Made by a program: the position numbers and the translations under genes
Origin: Planctomycetota bacterium
Lineage (GTDB): Bacteria; Planctomycetota; PLA2; JAEUHO01
Direction of reading: 5' to 3'
NCBI GenBank assembly: GCA_020851795.1
Contig: JADZCA010000010.1
Span: forward strand, 62,001 to 126,000
DNA: 64,000 nucleotides
Part shown: positions 8,693 through 18,125 of the stretch, piece after piece
How positions within the stretch are numbered: the first letter of the stretch is position 1
Layout of the letters: every line of letters begins with the position of its first letter
The notes under the pieces: model-generated
Told to the model about the DNA's origin: nothing
What the model saw: only the letters and a program-made list of their open reading frames with translations
Databases searched by the model: none

Positions 8693-10339
8693 TCAGAGCA
8701 GGTCGGGGAACAGCCACCACGCGGCGCGACCGAGGAGGTCGTCGGGGAGCACCACGTCCTCCGGGCGGGCCACGGGCCGGGCCGCCTCGAGGTCGCGCTC
8801 GAACGCCGCGCGCAGCGTCGCCACCGTCGCGGGGTCGAGCACGTTCGCGACGACCTCGCCCTCGAGGCGGTGCGAGCGCGGGTGGAGGTTGTAGGAGCCC
8901 ACCTGCGCGAAGACGTCGTCCACCAGCGCGAGCTTGCTGTGCAGCGTGCGTCCCCGCTGCAGCCACACCGAGACGCCGCGTGCGGCGAGGTCGCGGGCCG
9001 TGCGCAGCACGGCGTAGGCGAGGATCGGCTCGTCGAGCGTCTCGTCCGAGTTGGTCAGCAGGCGCACGCGCACGCCCCGGCGCACCGCGGCCTCGAGCGC
9101 CTCCGCGAGCGCCGGTGTGCGCACGACGTAGGCGTTCTCCACGTCCACGGACCGCGTCGCGCCGTCCACCGCCTTGCACAGCGAGAGGAGGATGCGGTCC
9201 TCGTCGCCGGGCTCGTGGTCCACGATCGCGGCGCGGGCGCCGTCCGTCGCGGCCGGGAGGGCGAGCTCCTGCCGGAGCGGGGCCACGCGCCGGCCGGTCC
9301 GCTGCTCCCAGATCATCGCGAACAGCGCGTCGGCGTGCGCCGCCGCGGTCCCCGAGAGGAGGAGGTCGGTGTCGCGCCAGCGCCGCGGGTCGGCCGGGTC
9401 GCGGTGGCTGTACGCGTCGCCGAAGTTCATCCCCCCGAGGATCGCGACCTCGCCGTCCACGACGACGACCTTGCGGTGCTGCCCTTCGTGGCGCCGCGCC
9501 GGGTTCCTCCACCGAACGACCTCGATCGGCAGGGGCGGCGCGCCCCGGGCCGCGGCCTCGAGGGCGGCGACCGCGGCCCCGTACGGCGGACCCGACGCCG
9601 TCTGCCCGTCCACCACGACGCGGACGGCGACGCCGCGGCGCGCCGCGGCGACGAGCTGCGCGACCGCTTCGTGGCCGGTGCCGTCGTCGTAGAACGCCCA
9701 CGTGAGCACGTGGATCGTGCGGCGGGCCGACGCGAAGAGCCGCGCGCGCTCGGGAAACGACGCCGGGCCGTCCACCAGCGCGCGGACCGTCGGGGCCGCG
9801 ACGAAGGGCGCCTGCTGCAGCCGCTCGAGCTCGGCCACGAACGCGGGGTCGTGGAGCGTGCGCCGCGCGCGCGGGAGCGCCGACGCCTCCACCGCCGCGC
9901 GCGTCTGCGCGACGACGAGCCCCTCGGGCCGGTACTCGACCCCGGCGCACGCGGCGAGCAGGCCCCGCACGCACAGCTGCGCCTCGAGCATGTCGTGCGC
10001 CTGGTCGGCCTTGGCCCGGCGGCGCGCGGCGGCGGCGGGAGCGAGCCCGGCCGACGACGCCGCGACGAGGTGGCGCAGCGCGGGGCGCAGGCGGCCGCTC
10101 TCCACCCACGGCGCCAGCGCGGCGAGCACCCGCGCGGCGGCGTCGTCCCCGTCGGGCTCGGCGCGCAGCAGCTCGCGCAGCGACTCGACGTCGCGCTCGA
10201 CGGGCGCGTCGTCGGCGGCGGGCGCGGGCCCCGCCGCCGGCGCGACGGTCGCCGCGCCGACCGGTGCGGGGCACGGGCAGCGCCCGGCGCAGCCGGCGGC
10301 GCCGAGGAGGACCGCGACGAGGACGGGGTGGGGGCGCAC
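8693..10339 (-). CDS. Phospholipase D-like lipoprotein
   Basis: This 548-residue protein starts at GTG 10339, five bases after the caspase stop, so it is the last gene of a four-gene operon. The signal peptide ends in a lipobox (GAAGC, about residue 18), predicting a membrane-anchored extracytoplasmic lipoprotein. Residues about 45-180 are a helical region without recognisable domain. Two PLD domains follow, with HxKx4D motifs HRKVVVVD near residue 290 and HSKLALVD near residue 470, each followed by a G-x-x-N segment. The PLD fold covers cardiolipin synthases, phospholipases and nucleases. The absence of the two cardiolipin-synthase N-terminal helices and the lipoprotein signal argue against a housekeeping synthase. 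Confidence 0.85.
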   Translation of the reverse strand: MRPHPVLVAVLLGAAGCAGRCPCPAPVGAATVAPAAGPAPAADDAPVERDVESLRELLRAEPDGDDAAARVLAALAPWVESGRLRPALRHLVAASSAGLAPAAAARRRAKADQAHDMLEAQLCVRGLLAACAGVEYRPEGLVVAQTRAAVEASALPRARRTLHDPAFVAELERLQQAPFVAAPTVRALVDGPASFPERARLFASARRTIHVLTWAFYDDGTGHEAVAQLVAAARRGVAVRVVVDGQTASGPPYGAAVAALEAAARGAPPLPIEVVRWRNPARRHEGQHRKVVVVDGEVAILGGMNFGDAYSHRDPADPRRWRDTDLLLSGTAAAHADALFAMIWEQRTGRRVAPLRQELALPAATDGARAAIVDHEPGDEDRILLSLCKAVDGATRSVDVENAYVVRTPALAEALEAAVRRGVRVRLLTNSDETLDEPILAYAVLRTARDLAARGVSVWLQRGRTLHSKLALVDDVFAQVGSYNLHPRSHRLEGEVVANVLDPATVATLRAAFERDLEAARPVARPEDVVLPDDLLGRAAWWLFPDLL

Positions 10340-10344
10340 GACGC

Positions 10345-12906
10345 CTACGGTACGAGCAGCCCCCGCAGCGCCGCCAGCAGGCGCGCGCGCTGCGTCTCGC
10401 TCCACCGGGCGGGGTCGAGCGTCGCGAGCCGGACCCTCGCGTCGGGCAGCGACCACGTCCAGGCGTCGCCGTCGCGCGTGCGGGTCTCGCCGTCGGCGTC
10501 CCGCTCGACGTCGAGGTCGCCCGGCCGCGTCCGCGCGTAGCGCACCGCGACGACGCGCCGGCCCGTGGCGCGGACCGCCACCGCCGCGGGGAACGCGCCG
10601 GGCGCGGCGAGGCGCCGCACGGCCTCCTCCGTCGCGCCGCCGGCGGGGACGACGTCGTCGGCGGCGACGAACGTGCAGGTCTCGCGCAGCGGCCCGTCGC
10701 CGTCCTGCGCGACCAGCACGTCGTAGCCGCCGCGGCTCGCGGCCGAGCGCGCGAGCCGGCACCGCCCGCGCGGCACGAACGGGTCGGCGCTCCCGTCGGC
10801 CCCGCGCCCGGGGCCGACGTCCACCTCGGCGCCGTCGCTCGGCGGCGACGGCGCGACGATCGGCTCCCACGACGTCGTCCACGTGCGCAGGGCGAGCCCG
10901 CCGAGGTCGGGCGCGCCGGCCCCGCGCGCCAGCGGGGGCGGCGGGTCGTCGCCGAACGCCGCGGAGGCGAGCAGCGTGCCGAGCGTGCCGGCCGCCGCAC
11001 CCCGCGCGCGCTCGGCCTCCGAGCGACGCAGCGGCGGCGCCTCGAGCCAGCGCAGGTCGGAGGGGAGCGCGCCCTCGCGGGCGGGGCTCGCGACGACGAG
11101 CAGGTGCTCCTCGCCCGTCGTGTCGTCGGTGACGTCGGCCTCGACGAGCACCGCGGCCTCGCCGGGCGCGACGCGCGGCGAGCGCGCGGGGCCCGGGAAC
11201 ACGCACGTGACGCCCGCCGCGCCGTCGAGCACGAAGGCCCACACGTCGAGGGGCGTCGCGCCGCCGTTGCGCGCGACGAAGCGCAGCGCGTCGCCGGGGC
11301 GCACCCGCGCGCCGTCCTCGAGCGGCCGCGGGGCCGCCGCCCCCGCCGGGCGCGGGTCGTGCATCGCCTCGACGGCGAGGCCCGCGGGCGCGGGGACGAG
11401 CCCTGACGCCGCGAGGCGCACGAGGCGCTCGACGCGGGCGACCTGCGCGAGCGTGGCGTCGAGCGAGGCCGCGTCCACGGGCAGCGGCGTCACGTCCTGC
11501 GAGGCGAGCCGCGCCGGACGCAGCCACGCGCGCTCGCCGTCCTCGACGAGCAGCCAGTCCGCGTCGCCGGGGCGGGCGGCCTGCACCGAGCGCAGCGCGC
11601 CGTCGTCGGCGCGCGGGAGGCCGGGCGCGCGTCCCGGCGTCCCGTCGCGCTGCACGCGCGCCACGGTCAGCGTCGGGGGCGGCGCGGGGCTCGCGACGAG
11701 CGTCGCGCGCCACGCGGGGCCGTCCTCGGGCGCGGGGACGCGGGGGGCGGACGCCGCCTCGTCGAGCCGGGCGCGGGCGCGCAGCGCGTCGGCGGCGACG
11801 ACCGTCGCGCGCCGCGGCGACGTGGGGTCGCCCGCCCGCGCGGGCGCGAGCGCGACGACGGCGCCCACGACGAACCCCTCGAGCGCACCCGCGTCGAGCA
11901 CGACGCCGTCGTCGCGGCGCCACGCGGCGACGTCGGTCGCCGCCGCGGCGGCGGGGAGGAACGACGCGCCGACGTCGCCGTCGGCGAACGGGTGCGCCCC
12001 GTGCACGCCGAGCGAGGCGAGCGTCGCCGCGACCCGCGCGGCCACCTCGCGCCACGGGGCCCGCCCTCGGGAGCGCGACAGCTCCTGCGCGAGCGCCCAC
12101 GTCAGCAGGCCGCGCGGGACCGCGTCGGAGGCGCCGAGCGGGAGCCGCATCTCGCCCGCCTTCTCGCCGGCGCGCGCCGCGTAGAGCGCGGTGACGCCGG
12201 CGGGTGGCGCGTCGCCCGCGTCGGAGGCGGGCCCCGCGCGCTCGCCGTCCGCCCCGCTCGCGCCGGGCGCGGCGAGGAGGGCCGGGTCGAGCCCGCGCCC
12301 GCGGAGGCTGCCGTCGCCCCCGCGCGCGAGCGTGCCCGCGTGGCAGCAGTCGGCGACGAGCACGACCCGCGCGCCCGTGCGCGCGACCTCGCCGAGCGCC
12401 GCGCCGAGTTCGTCGTCGGAGACGCCGCCCTCGAGGCGCCCGTCGCCCCGGTCGGCCGTGCGCGCGTCGGCGGCGAGGAACACCTCGTCGAGGCCGTCGG
12501 CCTCGTCGCCCGACGCGTCCTTCTCCTGGGTGCCGTGGCCGGAGAGCGCGACGAGCACCGTGTCGCCCGCCGCGGCGGCGCGCGCGAGGCGCGTGAGCGC
12601 CCGCAGCAGGTTGCGCCGCGTGGGCGAGCGCACGGGGTCGTCGGGCTCGGCCGCGAGCGTCTCGACGTCGCCGGGCGAGGCGCCCAGCCGCGCGACGAGC
12701 ACGTCGCGCAGCAGCGCGACGTCGTGGCGCGGGCCCTCGAGGCGCACGAGGCGGCGGTAGCGTTCGGGGCCGAGCGCGCGCTCGAGCAGCGGGTACTCCG
12801 AGACGCCCACGAGCAGCGCGCGCAGGCGCGGGGCCTGCGCGCGGGCCGGGGCGACCGCCAGCGCGAGCGCGGCGAGGGCCCCGGCGACGGGGAGCGCGCG
12901 CCTCAC
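10345..12906 (-). CDS. Secreted caspase-like peptidase (C14) with C-terminal DUF4384-like domain
   Basis: This 853-residue protein starts at GTG 12906, overlapping the upstream stop as GTGA. A signal peptide (about residues 1-23, ending AQA) is followed by a peptidase C14/metacaspase p20 domain. The catalytic His lies in LSGHGTQ (near residue 120) and the catalytic Cys in VADCCHAG (near 186). The middle 350 residues are not recognised. Around residues 540-690 is a DUF4384-like module (GDALRFVARNGG, VFPGPARSPRVAPGE), often found beside bacterial caspases and kinases. The last 150 residues are unassigned. It is second to last in an operon with another caspase, a DUF900 hydrolase and a PLD lipoprotein. 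Confidence 0.85.
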   Translation of the reverse strand: MRRALPVAGALAALALAVAPARAQAPRLRALLVGVSEYPLLERALGPERYRRLVRLEGPRHDVALLRDVLVARLGASPGDVETLAAEPDDPVRSPTRRNLLRALTRLARAAAAGDTVLVALSGHGTQEKDASGDEADGLDEVFLAADARTADRGDGRLEGGVSDDELGAALGEVARTGARVVLVADCCHAGTLARGGDGSLRGRGLDPALLAAPGASGADGERAGPASDAGDAPPAGVTALYAARAGEKAGEMRLPLGASDAVPRGLLTWALAQELSRSRGRAPWREVAARVAATLASLGVHGAHPFADGDVGASFLPAAAAATDVAAWRRDDGVVLDAGALEGFVVGAVVALAPARAGDPTSPRRATVVAADALRARARLDEAASAPRVPAPEDGPAWRATLVASPAPPPTLTVARVQRDGTPGRAPGLPRADDGALRSVQAARPGDADWLLVEDGERAWLRPARLASQDVTPLPVDAASLDATLAQVARVERLVRLAASGLVPAPAGLAVEAMHDPRPAGAAAPRPLEDGARVRPGDALRFVARNGGATPLDVWAFVLDGAAGVTCVFPGPARSPRVAPGEAAVLVEADVTDDTTGEEHLLVVASPAREGALPSDLRWLEAPPLRRSEAERARGAAAGTLGTLLASAAFGDDPPPPLARGAGAPDLGGLALRTWTTSWEPIVAPSPPSDGAEVDVGPGRGADGSADPFVPRGRCRLARSAASRGGYDVLVAQDGDGPLRETCTFVAADDVVPAGGATEEAVRRLAAPGAFPAAVAVRATGRRVVAVRYARTRPGDLDVERDADGETRTRDGDAWTWSLPDARVRLATLDPARWSETQRARLLAALRGLLVP

Positions 12907-14261
12907 TTCGCCCCGAGCGCCTCGAGCACCCAGAAGCGCAGCCCGCGCGCGGCGCGCTCGACCAGCCCCTTGCGGCGCGGGGTCGCGAGGCGGTCCTTGA
13001 GCAGCGCGCCGAGGTCGTCGAGCACGCGGCCGTTGTCGCCGATGTAGGAGTGGCTGCCCGAGACCGACGAGACGTCGATCGTGTCCAGCCCGGGCACGAC
13101 GACAATGCCCTCGCCGGCCTCGCCCGCCCGCGGCGCGCCGTGCAGCCCGCGCGAGACGAGCAGCGCCTTGTCGTGCGTGGACGCGTAGAGCGTCGTCCGC
13201 TCGGCCGCGCCGAGGATCGCGGGGGCGATGTCCTCGCGGAACGTGTCGGCGTCGAGGTCGGGGGCCGCGAGGACGACCTCGGAGAAGACGGGCTTCGCGT
13301 CCGTGGCGCCCTTGCCGCGCAGGCGCTGCAACGCCTCGGTGAGCGCGCGGTTGCCCATGCTGTGCGCGACGAGGTGGACGCGCTTCGCCCCCGAGCGGTC
13401 GCGCAGGGCGGCGAGGAAGCGCTCGAGGTGCGGCGTGGACCAGCGGACGTTGGCCTCGTCGATCGGGTACTGCGCGTAGCCGCCTTGTGACGGCCACGAG
13501 TACGTGACCGCGGCGCCCTCGAACTTGAGGTCGTAGGCGATCTGCGCGGTGCGCAGCACCGCCTCCTCGAAGGTCACGTTGTAGCCGTGCACGAAGACGA
13601 AGGCGTCCTCCTTCGTGCTGCCCGCGACGACGGCGCGCAGGTCGTCGAACCAGCGGGCCTCGTCGCGCTCCTTCGCGCCGAACACGACCATGTGGCGCGC
13701 CGGGTCCTCGAACCAGTCGCCCGTCCACATCGACGGCTGCTCGACCGCGCCCACGACGTGCGTCGGGGGGATGCTGACGCGGCACGCGCCGAGGCGCAGC
13801 GGGAGGCCGTCGCCGACGGCCTGGAAGCGCTCGTCGCCGTAGAGCACCTCGACGCGCGCCGTCCGTTGCGCCATGCGCACGCACTCGTAGGCGCCCTTGG
13901 CGGCGAGCACGGCGCCGGTGGCGACGACCATCCACCGCAGGACGGTCGCGCGCCACCGGAACGGCGCGGCGAGCACGCGGCGGACGCGCGCGACGACGAG
14001 GAGGCCGAGCGCGAGCACGCCCGCGGGCCACGCGAAGCGCGCGAGGTACCAGCGCAGCGAGGGCTCGAAGCGCTCGCGGTCGGTGGCGTAGAAGACGACG
14101 ACGGAGTCGGCGCCGCCGTCGCCTGCGGCGGTCGGCGTCGGGACGTCGCGCGGGCGCGGCTCGGACGCCTTCCCTCGGTCGGCGCCGCAGGCCACGAGCA
14201 GCGCGACCGCGAGCACGGCGAGGCCGAGCAGGGCGACGGAGGCGTAGGGCGGACGTCGCAC
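12903..14261 (-). CDS. Alpha/beta hydrolase, DUF900 family, lipoprotein-like
   Basis: This 452-residue protein starts at GTG 14261 after AGGAG. The N-terminus is hydrophobic with a lipobox-like VAC near residue 24, and two more membrane segments follow near residues 75-95 and 110-130. The DUF900/COG4782 hydrolase domain spans about residues 130-420: an FVHGYNVTFEEA oxyanion/nucleophile region, the nucleophile elbow HSMGNRAL (Ser near residue 290), an acidic residue in VVLAAPDLDADTF and a catalytic His near SGSHSYIGD. The family are serine hydrolases of unknown substrate. It is coupled to the downstream caspase by a 4-base GTGA overlap, so the two are made together. Confidence 0.85.
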   Translation of the reverse strand: MRRPPYASVALLGLAVLAVALLVACGADRGKASEPRPRDVPTPTAAGDGGADSVVVFYATDRERFEPSLRWYLARFAWPAGVLALGLLVVARVRRVLAAPFRWRATVLRWMVVATGAVLAAKGAYECVRMAQRTARVEVLYGDERFQAVGDGLPLRLGACRVSIPPTHVVGAVEQPSMWTGDWFEDPARHMVVFGAKERDEARWFDDLRAVVAGSTKEDAFVFVHGYNVTFEEAVLRTAQIAYDLKFEGAAVTYSWPSQGGYAQYPIDEANVRWSTPHLERFLAALRDRSGAKRVHLVAHSMGNRALTEALQRLRGKGATDAKPVFSEVVLAAPDLDADTFREDIAPAILGAAERTTLYASTHDKALLVSRGLHGAPRAGEAGEGIVVVPGLDTIDVSSVSGSHSYIGDNGRVLDDLGALLKDRLATPRRKGLVERAARGLRFWVLEALGAK

Positions 14262-14269
14262 GAGGCTCC

Positions 14270-15463
14270 TCAGGGCCCGAGGCGGACCCACGTCTCCCGG
14301 GGCGGCACGTCGGGCGTCGTCGCCCTCCCGTCGCGCGTCTCCAATACCACGACCCGCGAGCCGGGGAGCGACGCGAGCACGTCGCGCAGCGCCGCGGCGG
14401 TCGGAACGGGGCGGCGGTCGTCGGCGGGGCCGCCGCCGGGCACGCGCACCGCGACGACGACGTCGCCCGGCGCGAGCCCGGCCCACGCGGCGGGCGTGCC
14501 CGGCTCGACGGCGACGACGCGGGCCCCGCGCGCGCCGCCCGCGTCCTCGGTGCGGGTGCCCAGCCGGCGGGGCGAGGGCGGGACCCGCGGGCCCGGCGTC
14601 GCGAGGTCGCCGAACACGAACGGCGTCTGCCCCCGCAGCGTGGTGCCCTTCACGGCGAGGCCGCGCGGGTGGGTGCGCGAGAAGACCTGCGCGGTGGCCG
14701 CCGTCAGGTGCGTCACCGCCTCGCGCCACGACACGACGCCGTCGTGGTCGGCGTCGAGCGTCTCGGCGGGCGTCCCCTCGAGCAGCGACACGAGCGCCTG
14801 CGTGAAGTAGCCGCCCTGCGCGCGGTCGCCGACCGCGACCTGCCCGCGGGAGGCGGCGGTCACGTCCACGGTGCCGCGCGCGCGGCAGAAGAGGTCGCGG
14901 AACAGGGCCGGGTCGGGCACGCGCTCGCGGTAGAGGAAGGTCTGCCCGACGTAGGTGCCGCAGCAGTCGGTGAGCAGGACCGCGAGCCGCGGGCCGTTCG
15001 CGCGCATCGCGGCGAGCAGGTCGGCGCGCGGGAGGACCTGGCCCCTCGGCCGCAGGTAGGGCCCGGCGTCGGCCCACGCGCCGTGGCCGGCGTAGTAGAC
15101 GACGACGGCGTCGTCGGGGGTCACGGGGAGCGCACGCACGGTCTCGAGGACGCGTGCGGGGGTCGCGGCCTCGCCGTCGAGCACGGTGAGCGACCGTCGG
15201 GCCGCGGGGAGCCCGTCCTCGAGCGCGAGGCGCACGGCGCGCAGGTCGCCGCCGACGCTCTCGCCGACGTCGGGGTCGGCGGTGTCGCCGACGAGGACGA
15301 GGTGGACGAGGCGCGCGTCCGCGGCGGCCGGCGCCGGCGCCGGCGCGGCGGGCGCGGGCGCCGCGTCCTGCGCCCCGGCGGGGGAGGGGCGCGCCGCACC
15401 GACGCCGAGCGCGGCGCCGAGCGCCGCCCACGCGAACCGTCTCCATCCGCGCGCGGGGACCAT
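14270..15463 (-). CDS. Secreted caspase-like peptidase with EF-hand-like loop and PDZ domain
   Basis: This 397-residue protein starts at ATG 15463 after GGAGG. A signal peptide (about 1-31, ending AGAQ) and an Ala/Pro linker precede a C14 caspase domain. The catalytic His is in VVYYAGHGAW (near 128) and the catalytic Cys in LLTDCCGTYVG (near 168). A calcium-loop-like DADHDGVVSWRE lies near residue 238. The C-terminal 110 residues look like a PDZ domain (GARVVAVEPGTPAAWAGLAPGD). It is the first gene of the caspase-hydrolase-caspase-PLD operon. Processing of secreted substrates or of the sister caspase is possible but unproven. Confidence 0.85.
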   Translation of the reverse strand: MVPARGWRRFAWAALGAALGVGAARPSPAGAQDAAPAPAAPAPAPAAADARLVHLVLVGDTADPDVGESVGGDLRAVRLALEDGLPAARRSLTVLDGEAATPARVLETVRALPVTPDDAVVVYYAGHGAWADAGPYLRPRGQVLPRADLLAAMRANGPRLAVLLTDCCGTYVGQTFLYRERVPDPALFRDLFCRARGTVDVTAASRGQVAVGDRAQGGYFTQALVSLLEGTPAETLDADHDGVVSWREAVTHLTAATAQVFSRTHPRGLAVKGTTLRGQTPFVFGDLATPGPRVPPSPRRLGTRTEDAGGARGARVVAVEPGTPAAWAGLAPGDVVVAVRVPGGGPADDRRPVPTAAALRDVLASLPGSRVVVLETRDGRATTPDVPPRETWVRLGP

Positions 15464-15896
15464 CGTCGCCTCCGCCGGGATTCTCCGCGGGCGGCCGCCC
15501 CCGGGACAAGCGCCGTCGTCGGCGGGGCGACCGCGCCTCGGCCGGCGTCGATCCGCCCGGGGTCCCGGGGCGGCCCCGGTCTGCGGCGCCGGCGTGCACC
15601 GGGCGCGCCGCGCGCGATGCAGGGGCGGCGGACCGCGATCGCGCCCTTGCGACGCCGGCGGGAGCGGCTACGGTGACGTCGTGTTCGAACATGGGAACGA
15701 CGTCCAGCACCGCCGGCGTGCCGTGGTGCGCCCGCGCGCTCCCCGCTCTCCCCCGCGGCGGAGGACCATTCGGGCGCCCCACAGTCCTCGCGGGTCGACT
15801 CCTCTGCAGCCGTGAGCGAAATCCCGAGACCCGTGGCGAGATTGCGCGGTGTCACCGAATCCGCGCGCTACGTTCCTGACTCGGTACCCTGCCCAC
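15464..15896. other. Intergenic stretch upstream of the caspase operon with a partial repeat element
   Basis: These 433 bp contain no gene. The left 320 bp are GC-rich like the surroundings and hold the promoter region of the caspase operon; no clear promoter boxes were seen. The right 104 bp are a truncated copy of the 278-bp repeat family, and base composition drops from there on. Confidence 0.6.
15786..15889 (+). repeat. Partial copy (right end) of the 278-bp inverted-repeat element
   Basis: The stretch aligns without gaps to the last 104 bases of the full copy at 17133-17410; I count 79 of 104 identical. Its final 41 bases (15849-15889) are the right terminal inverted repeat. The next gene's ATG starts 8 bases further on. 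Confidence 0.8.
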
Positions 15897-17099
15897 ATGG
15901 ACGCCAAGTCGTTGAGCCTCGCCTTGGCATCCATTGCTATGGCAGTCGGAGCCGTTGTCACCGCCGCCGTGCGGCGGCCGACACAGGTGGGGACTGACGT
16001 TCACCGTGACTCGGGGAGCGAGGTCGAGCGGGACTCCGCCGCTCCTGATCTCGTGTCGGGCGGATGGGCAACTACTCGTCTCGAGACGCAACCTCGTACA
16101 TCACCTCTCGCCCCGGCCGAGGCAGACAGTTCGCCTGTCACTCCTGAGACGCTGCGGGAGACCATGCTCCGCGCGATCCGAAGCGTCGACTGGACGGAAC
16201 TCGCAAGATTGGATGGGTTGCTGCACGACCAGGTCGAACTGGTGGCCGCGACCGTACTCCCAGTGATTCTCTCGACGAATCACGATGAGGATGTGCGCCT
16301 TGCTGCGCTCTATCTGATGCGATCTGTATCGCCATCACCACGAGCGGACTGGGCGACGCCGGTCGTGAATGCATGCCTGCAGTCCGACTCATCTCGACTT
16401 CGGTATCAGGGCCTCGACCTTGCAGTTCGATGCACCGCGGTGGCACTCGAACCTGCGTCCGTCGACGCGCTCCGGACGATCTCTCGCGGCGCGTCGTCCG
16501 AGGTGTGCGTCCTCGCGTGCCGAGTCCTCCGGAGGCTCCGCGCGCTTCCAGACGCCGAGTACGCTCTGGTCCTTGAAGACGCACTGCGCGTTGATGGGAA
16601 GTCAACATGGCGAGCTCTAGACGCAGCCTACTTTGACCCGCCGACGACGGCGCTAGGGCGGGGGCTCTGTGCGAGCTTCGCCCGCTGCATCGCTGATCAA
16701 CGCGAGTGCGTCGTGGGTATCGCCTGGCGTGAAGATGCGTCCGTGAGTTTCATCCTGCGGACGTGCGACGCTGCCCTCGTCGTCGCGTCGAGGCTCGGCC
16801 TCGCCGCGCGCGAGGACGTGGCGCGCCTCGTCCGCGACAGTCTCCCGTCGCAAGATGATCCCGAGTGGGCCGCGGCCGTCCGCCTGTGCTTGGATGCGTT
16901 CCCGGCCACCGAGGACGCGGAGCGGCTCCTTCGATCTGAGCGCCCCGCCTTCCGGTGGATCGGGTTCCTTGTCCGCCTCCGGGGATCCGGGAGTGTCGAG
17001 GATGCGAGAGTGCTCGTCGATCGAATGGGAGGGGATCGGTTCGATGCGACGAAGGAGACTGTCGAGCAGTGGAGATCCGAGCACCCGAAGCCCAAGTGA
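15897..17099 (+). CDS. Unrecognised membrane-anchored helical protein in low-GC island
   Basis: This 400-residue protein starts at ATG 15897, eight bases beyond the repeat end and with no Shine-Dalgarno, so the start is uncertain. One N-terminal membrane segment (residues about 4-24) is followed by a polar region to about 70. The rest is helical with HEAT/ARM-like character (DVRLAALYLMRSVS, VCVLACRVLRRLRALPDAEY). Codon use is strikingly different from neighbours, with many A/T third positions (GAT, TCT, CTT, CGA). No family is recognised. It resembles the gene at 18467 in layout: short N-terminal anchor plus helical solenoid. Confidence 0.65.
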   Translation: MDAKSLSLALASIAMAVGAVVTAAVRRPTQVGTDVHRDSGSEVERDSAAPDLVSGGWATTRLETQPRTSPLAPAEADSSPVTPETLRETMLRAIRSVDWTELARLDGLLHDQVELVAATVLPVILSTNHDEDVRLAALYLMRSVSPSPRADWATPVVNACLQSDSSRLRYQGLDLAVRCTAVALEPASVDALRTISRGASSEVCVLACRVLRRLRALPDAEYALVLEDALRVDGKSTWRALDAAYFDPPTTALGRGLCASFARCIADQRECVVGIAWREDASVSFILRTCDAALVVASRLGLAAREDVARLVRDSLPSQDDPEWAAAVRLCLDAFPATEDAERLLRSERPAFRWIGFLVRLRGSGSVEDARVLVDRMGGDRFDATKETVEQWRSEHPKPK

Positions 17100-17132
17100 C
17101 AGCTTCAGCGTGAGCGTGCGTACCGGGCGACC

Positions 17133-17410
17133 AGTACCGAGTCAGGAAACTCGCGTGCAGATTCGGTGACAGGCCACTCTGGCGGTGCTCGATCGGCCGC
17201 AGTCTGGCCCGGTTCTCCGGCGCGCGGGGGCGCCCGAGTGCACCCTCGGCGGACGCCGCGCTCGATCCTCGGGACGGTGAGCCGCTGCGCGGGACCCCGA
17301 CGGCGACCTCGCCGGTCGTCTCCTCCGATGCGGCGAGCGAGACGCCGAGGCCCGTGGCGGAGACGCGCGGTGTCACGGCATCCGCGCGCTGCTCGCTTGA
17401 CTCGATACCT
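17133..17410 (+). repeat. Full 278-bp inverted-repeat element, copy 1
   Basis: The element is bounded by imperfect terminal inverted repeats of about 39 bases, left AGTACCGAGTCAGG...TTCGGTGACA and right TGTCACGG...TTGACTCGATACCT. It is the same length as, and 246/278 identical (my count) to, the copy at 18126-18403. No complete gene lies inside. It fills most of the 367-bp gap between two island genes. Size and ends suggest a MITE-like or cassette-boundary element; no target duplication was seen. Confidence 0.8.
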
Positions 17411-17466
17411 CCGTGCGCCGAAGATCGGATCGGTCCGATCCGTCCGCGCATTCCGAAGGGCCGACG

Positions 17467-18123
17467 ATGAGAATGCCCGTCGTGGGGCAGCCTCTTGATC
17501 CTCAGCGACCGCATCGAATCGTGAGTTGCACGGCGCGACTCGCGCCGGACGCCGATCAAGACGGGTGTGCATGCACAGGCATCTTCGGTCGGCTGCCCGG
17601 CCCGCGACTCACGATCGACCTGCGGTGCTGGCCCACCGTCCACCCGATGCGCAGCGTAGTGCCTCCGGCTGACGCCTGGCCTCTGTTCGACGATCATTGG
17701 ACGCGACTGGACCGAGTGCAGGAGTTCTTGATGGGGCTGCAGCAGGGGGCTGCTCCGAGCCTCGGTCGCGGTGTCCTCGTGGTGTGCGGCGCAGTCCCGG
17801 ACGAGTGCCTGCATCCCGGGTCCTACTTCGCAAGGTGGGCAGCCTGCACCCCGGAACGCCCCGAGCCAGGCTGGGAGTGGCTCGGCTACGACGTCATCGA
17901 CGACACGTTCTGCAGCGCGATCCGCGGATCGGGTGAGTTCTCGGTGTCGACCCGAACATCAATGACGCGCGAGTACCAGATCCTCAGGTCGAGATTGAAC
18001 GCGAACTTCCTGATGCCCGATTTCACGGCAGCGAGCGACCTCGCTCGCTTCGTGGACGTCCATGCGGACGGCGGGTCCTCAGCTACGGCGCCGTGCGCGC
18101 TCCTGCTCGTGAGCCCGCCATGA
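17467..18123 (+). CDS. Unrecognised 218-residue protein in low-GC island
   Basis: The start is ATG 17467 with AAGGG six bases upstream. There is no signal peptide or membrane span. Visible features are a cysteine pair (DGCACTG) near residue 34, a WEWLGYDVIDD segment near 140 and a hydrophobic C-terminus. No domain is recognised. The composition (compact, Trp-rich, cytoplasmic, in a repeat-bounded island) recalls immunity-type or orphan cassette proteins, but this is only analogy. Codon use matches the other island genes rather than the surrounding genome. Confidence 0.6.
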   Translation: MRMPVVGQPLDPQRPHRIVSCTARLAPDADQDGCACTGIFGRLPGPRLTIDLRCWPTVHPMRSVVPPADAWPLFDDHWTRLDRVQEFLMGLQQGAAPSLGRGVLVVCGAVPDECLHPGSYFARWAACTPERPEPGWEWLGYDVIDDTFCSAIRGSGEFSVSTRTSMTREYQILRSRLNANFLMPDFTAASDLARFVDVHADGGSSATAPCALLLVSPP

Positions 18124-18125
18124 AC

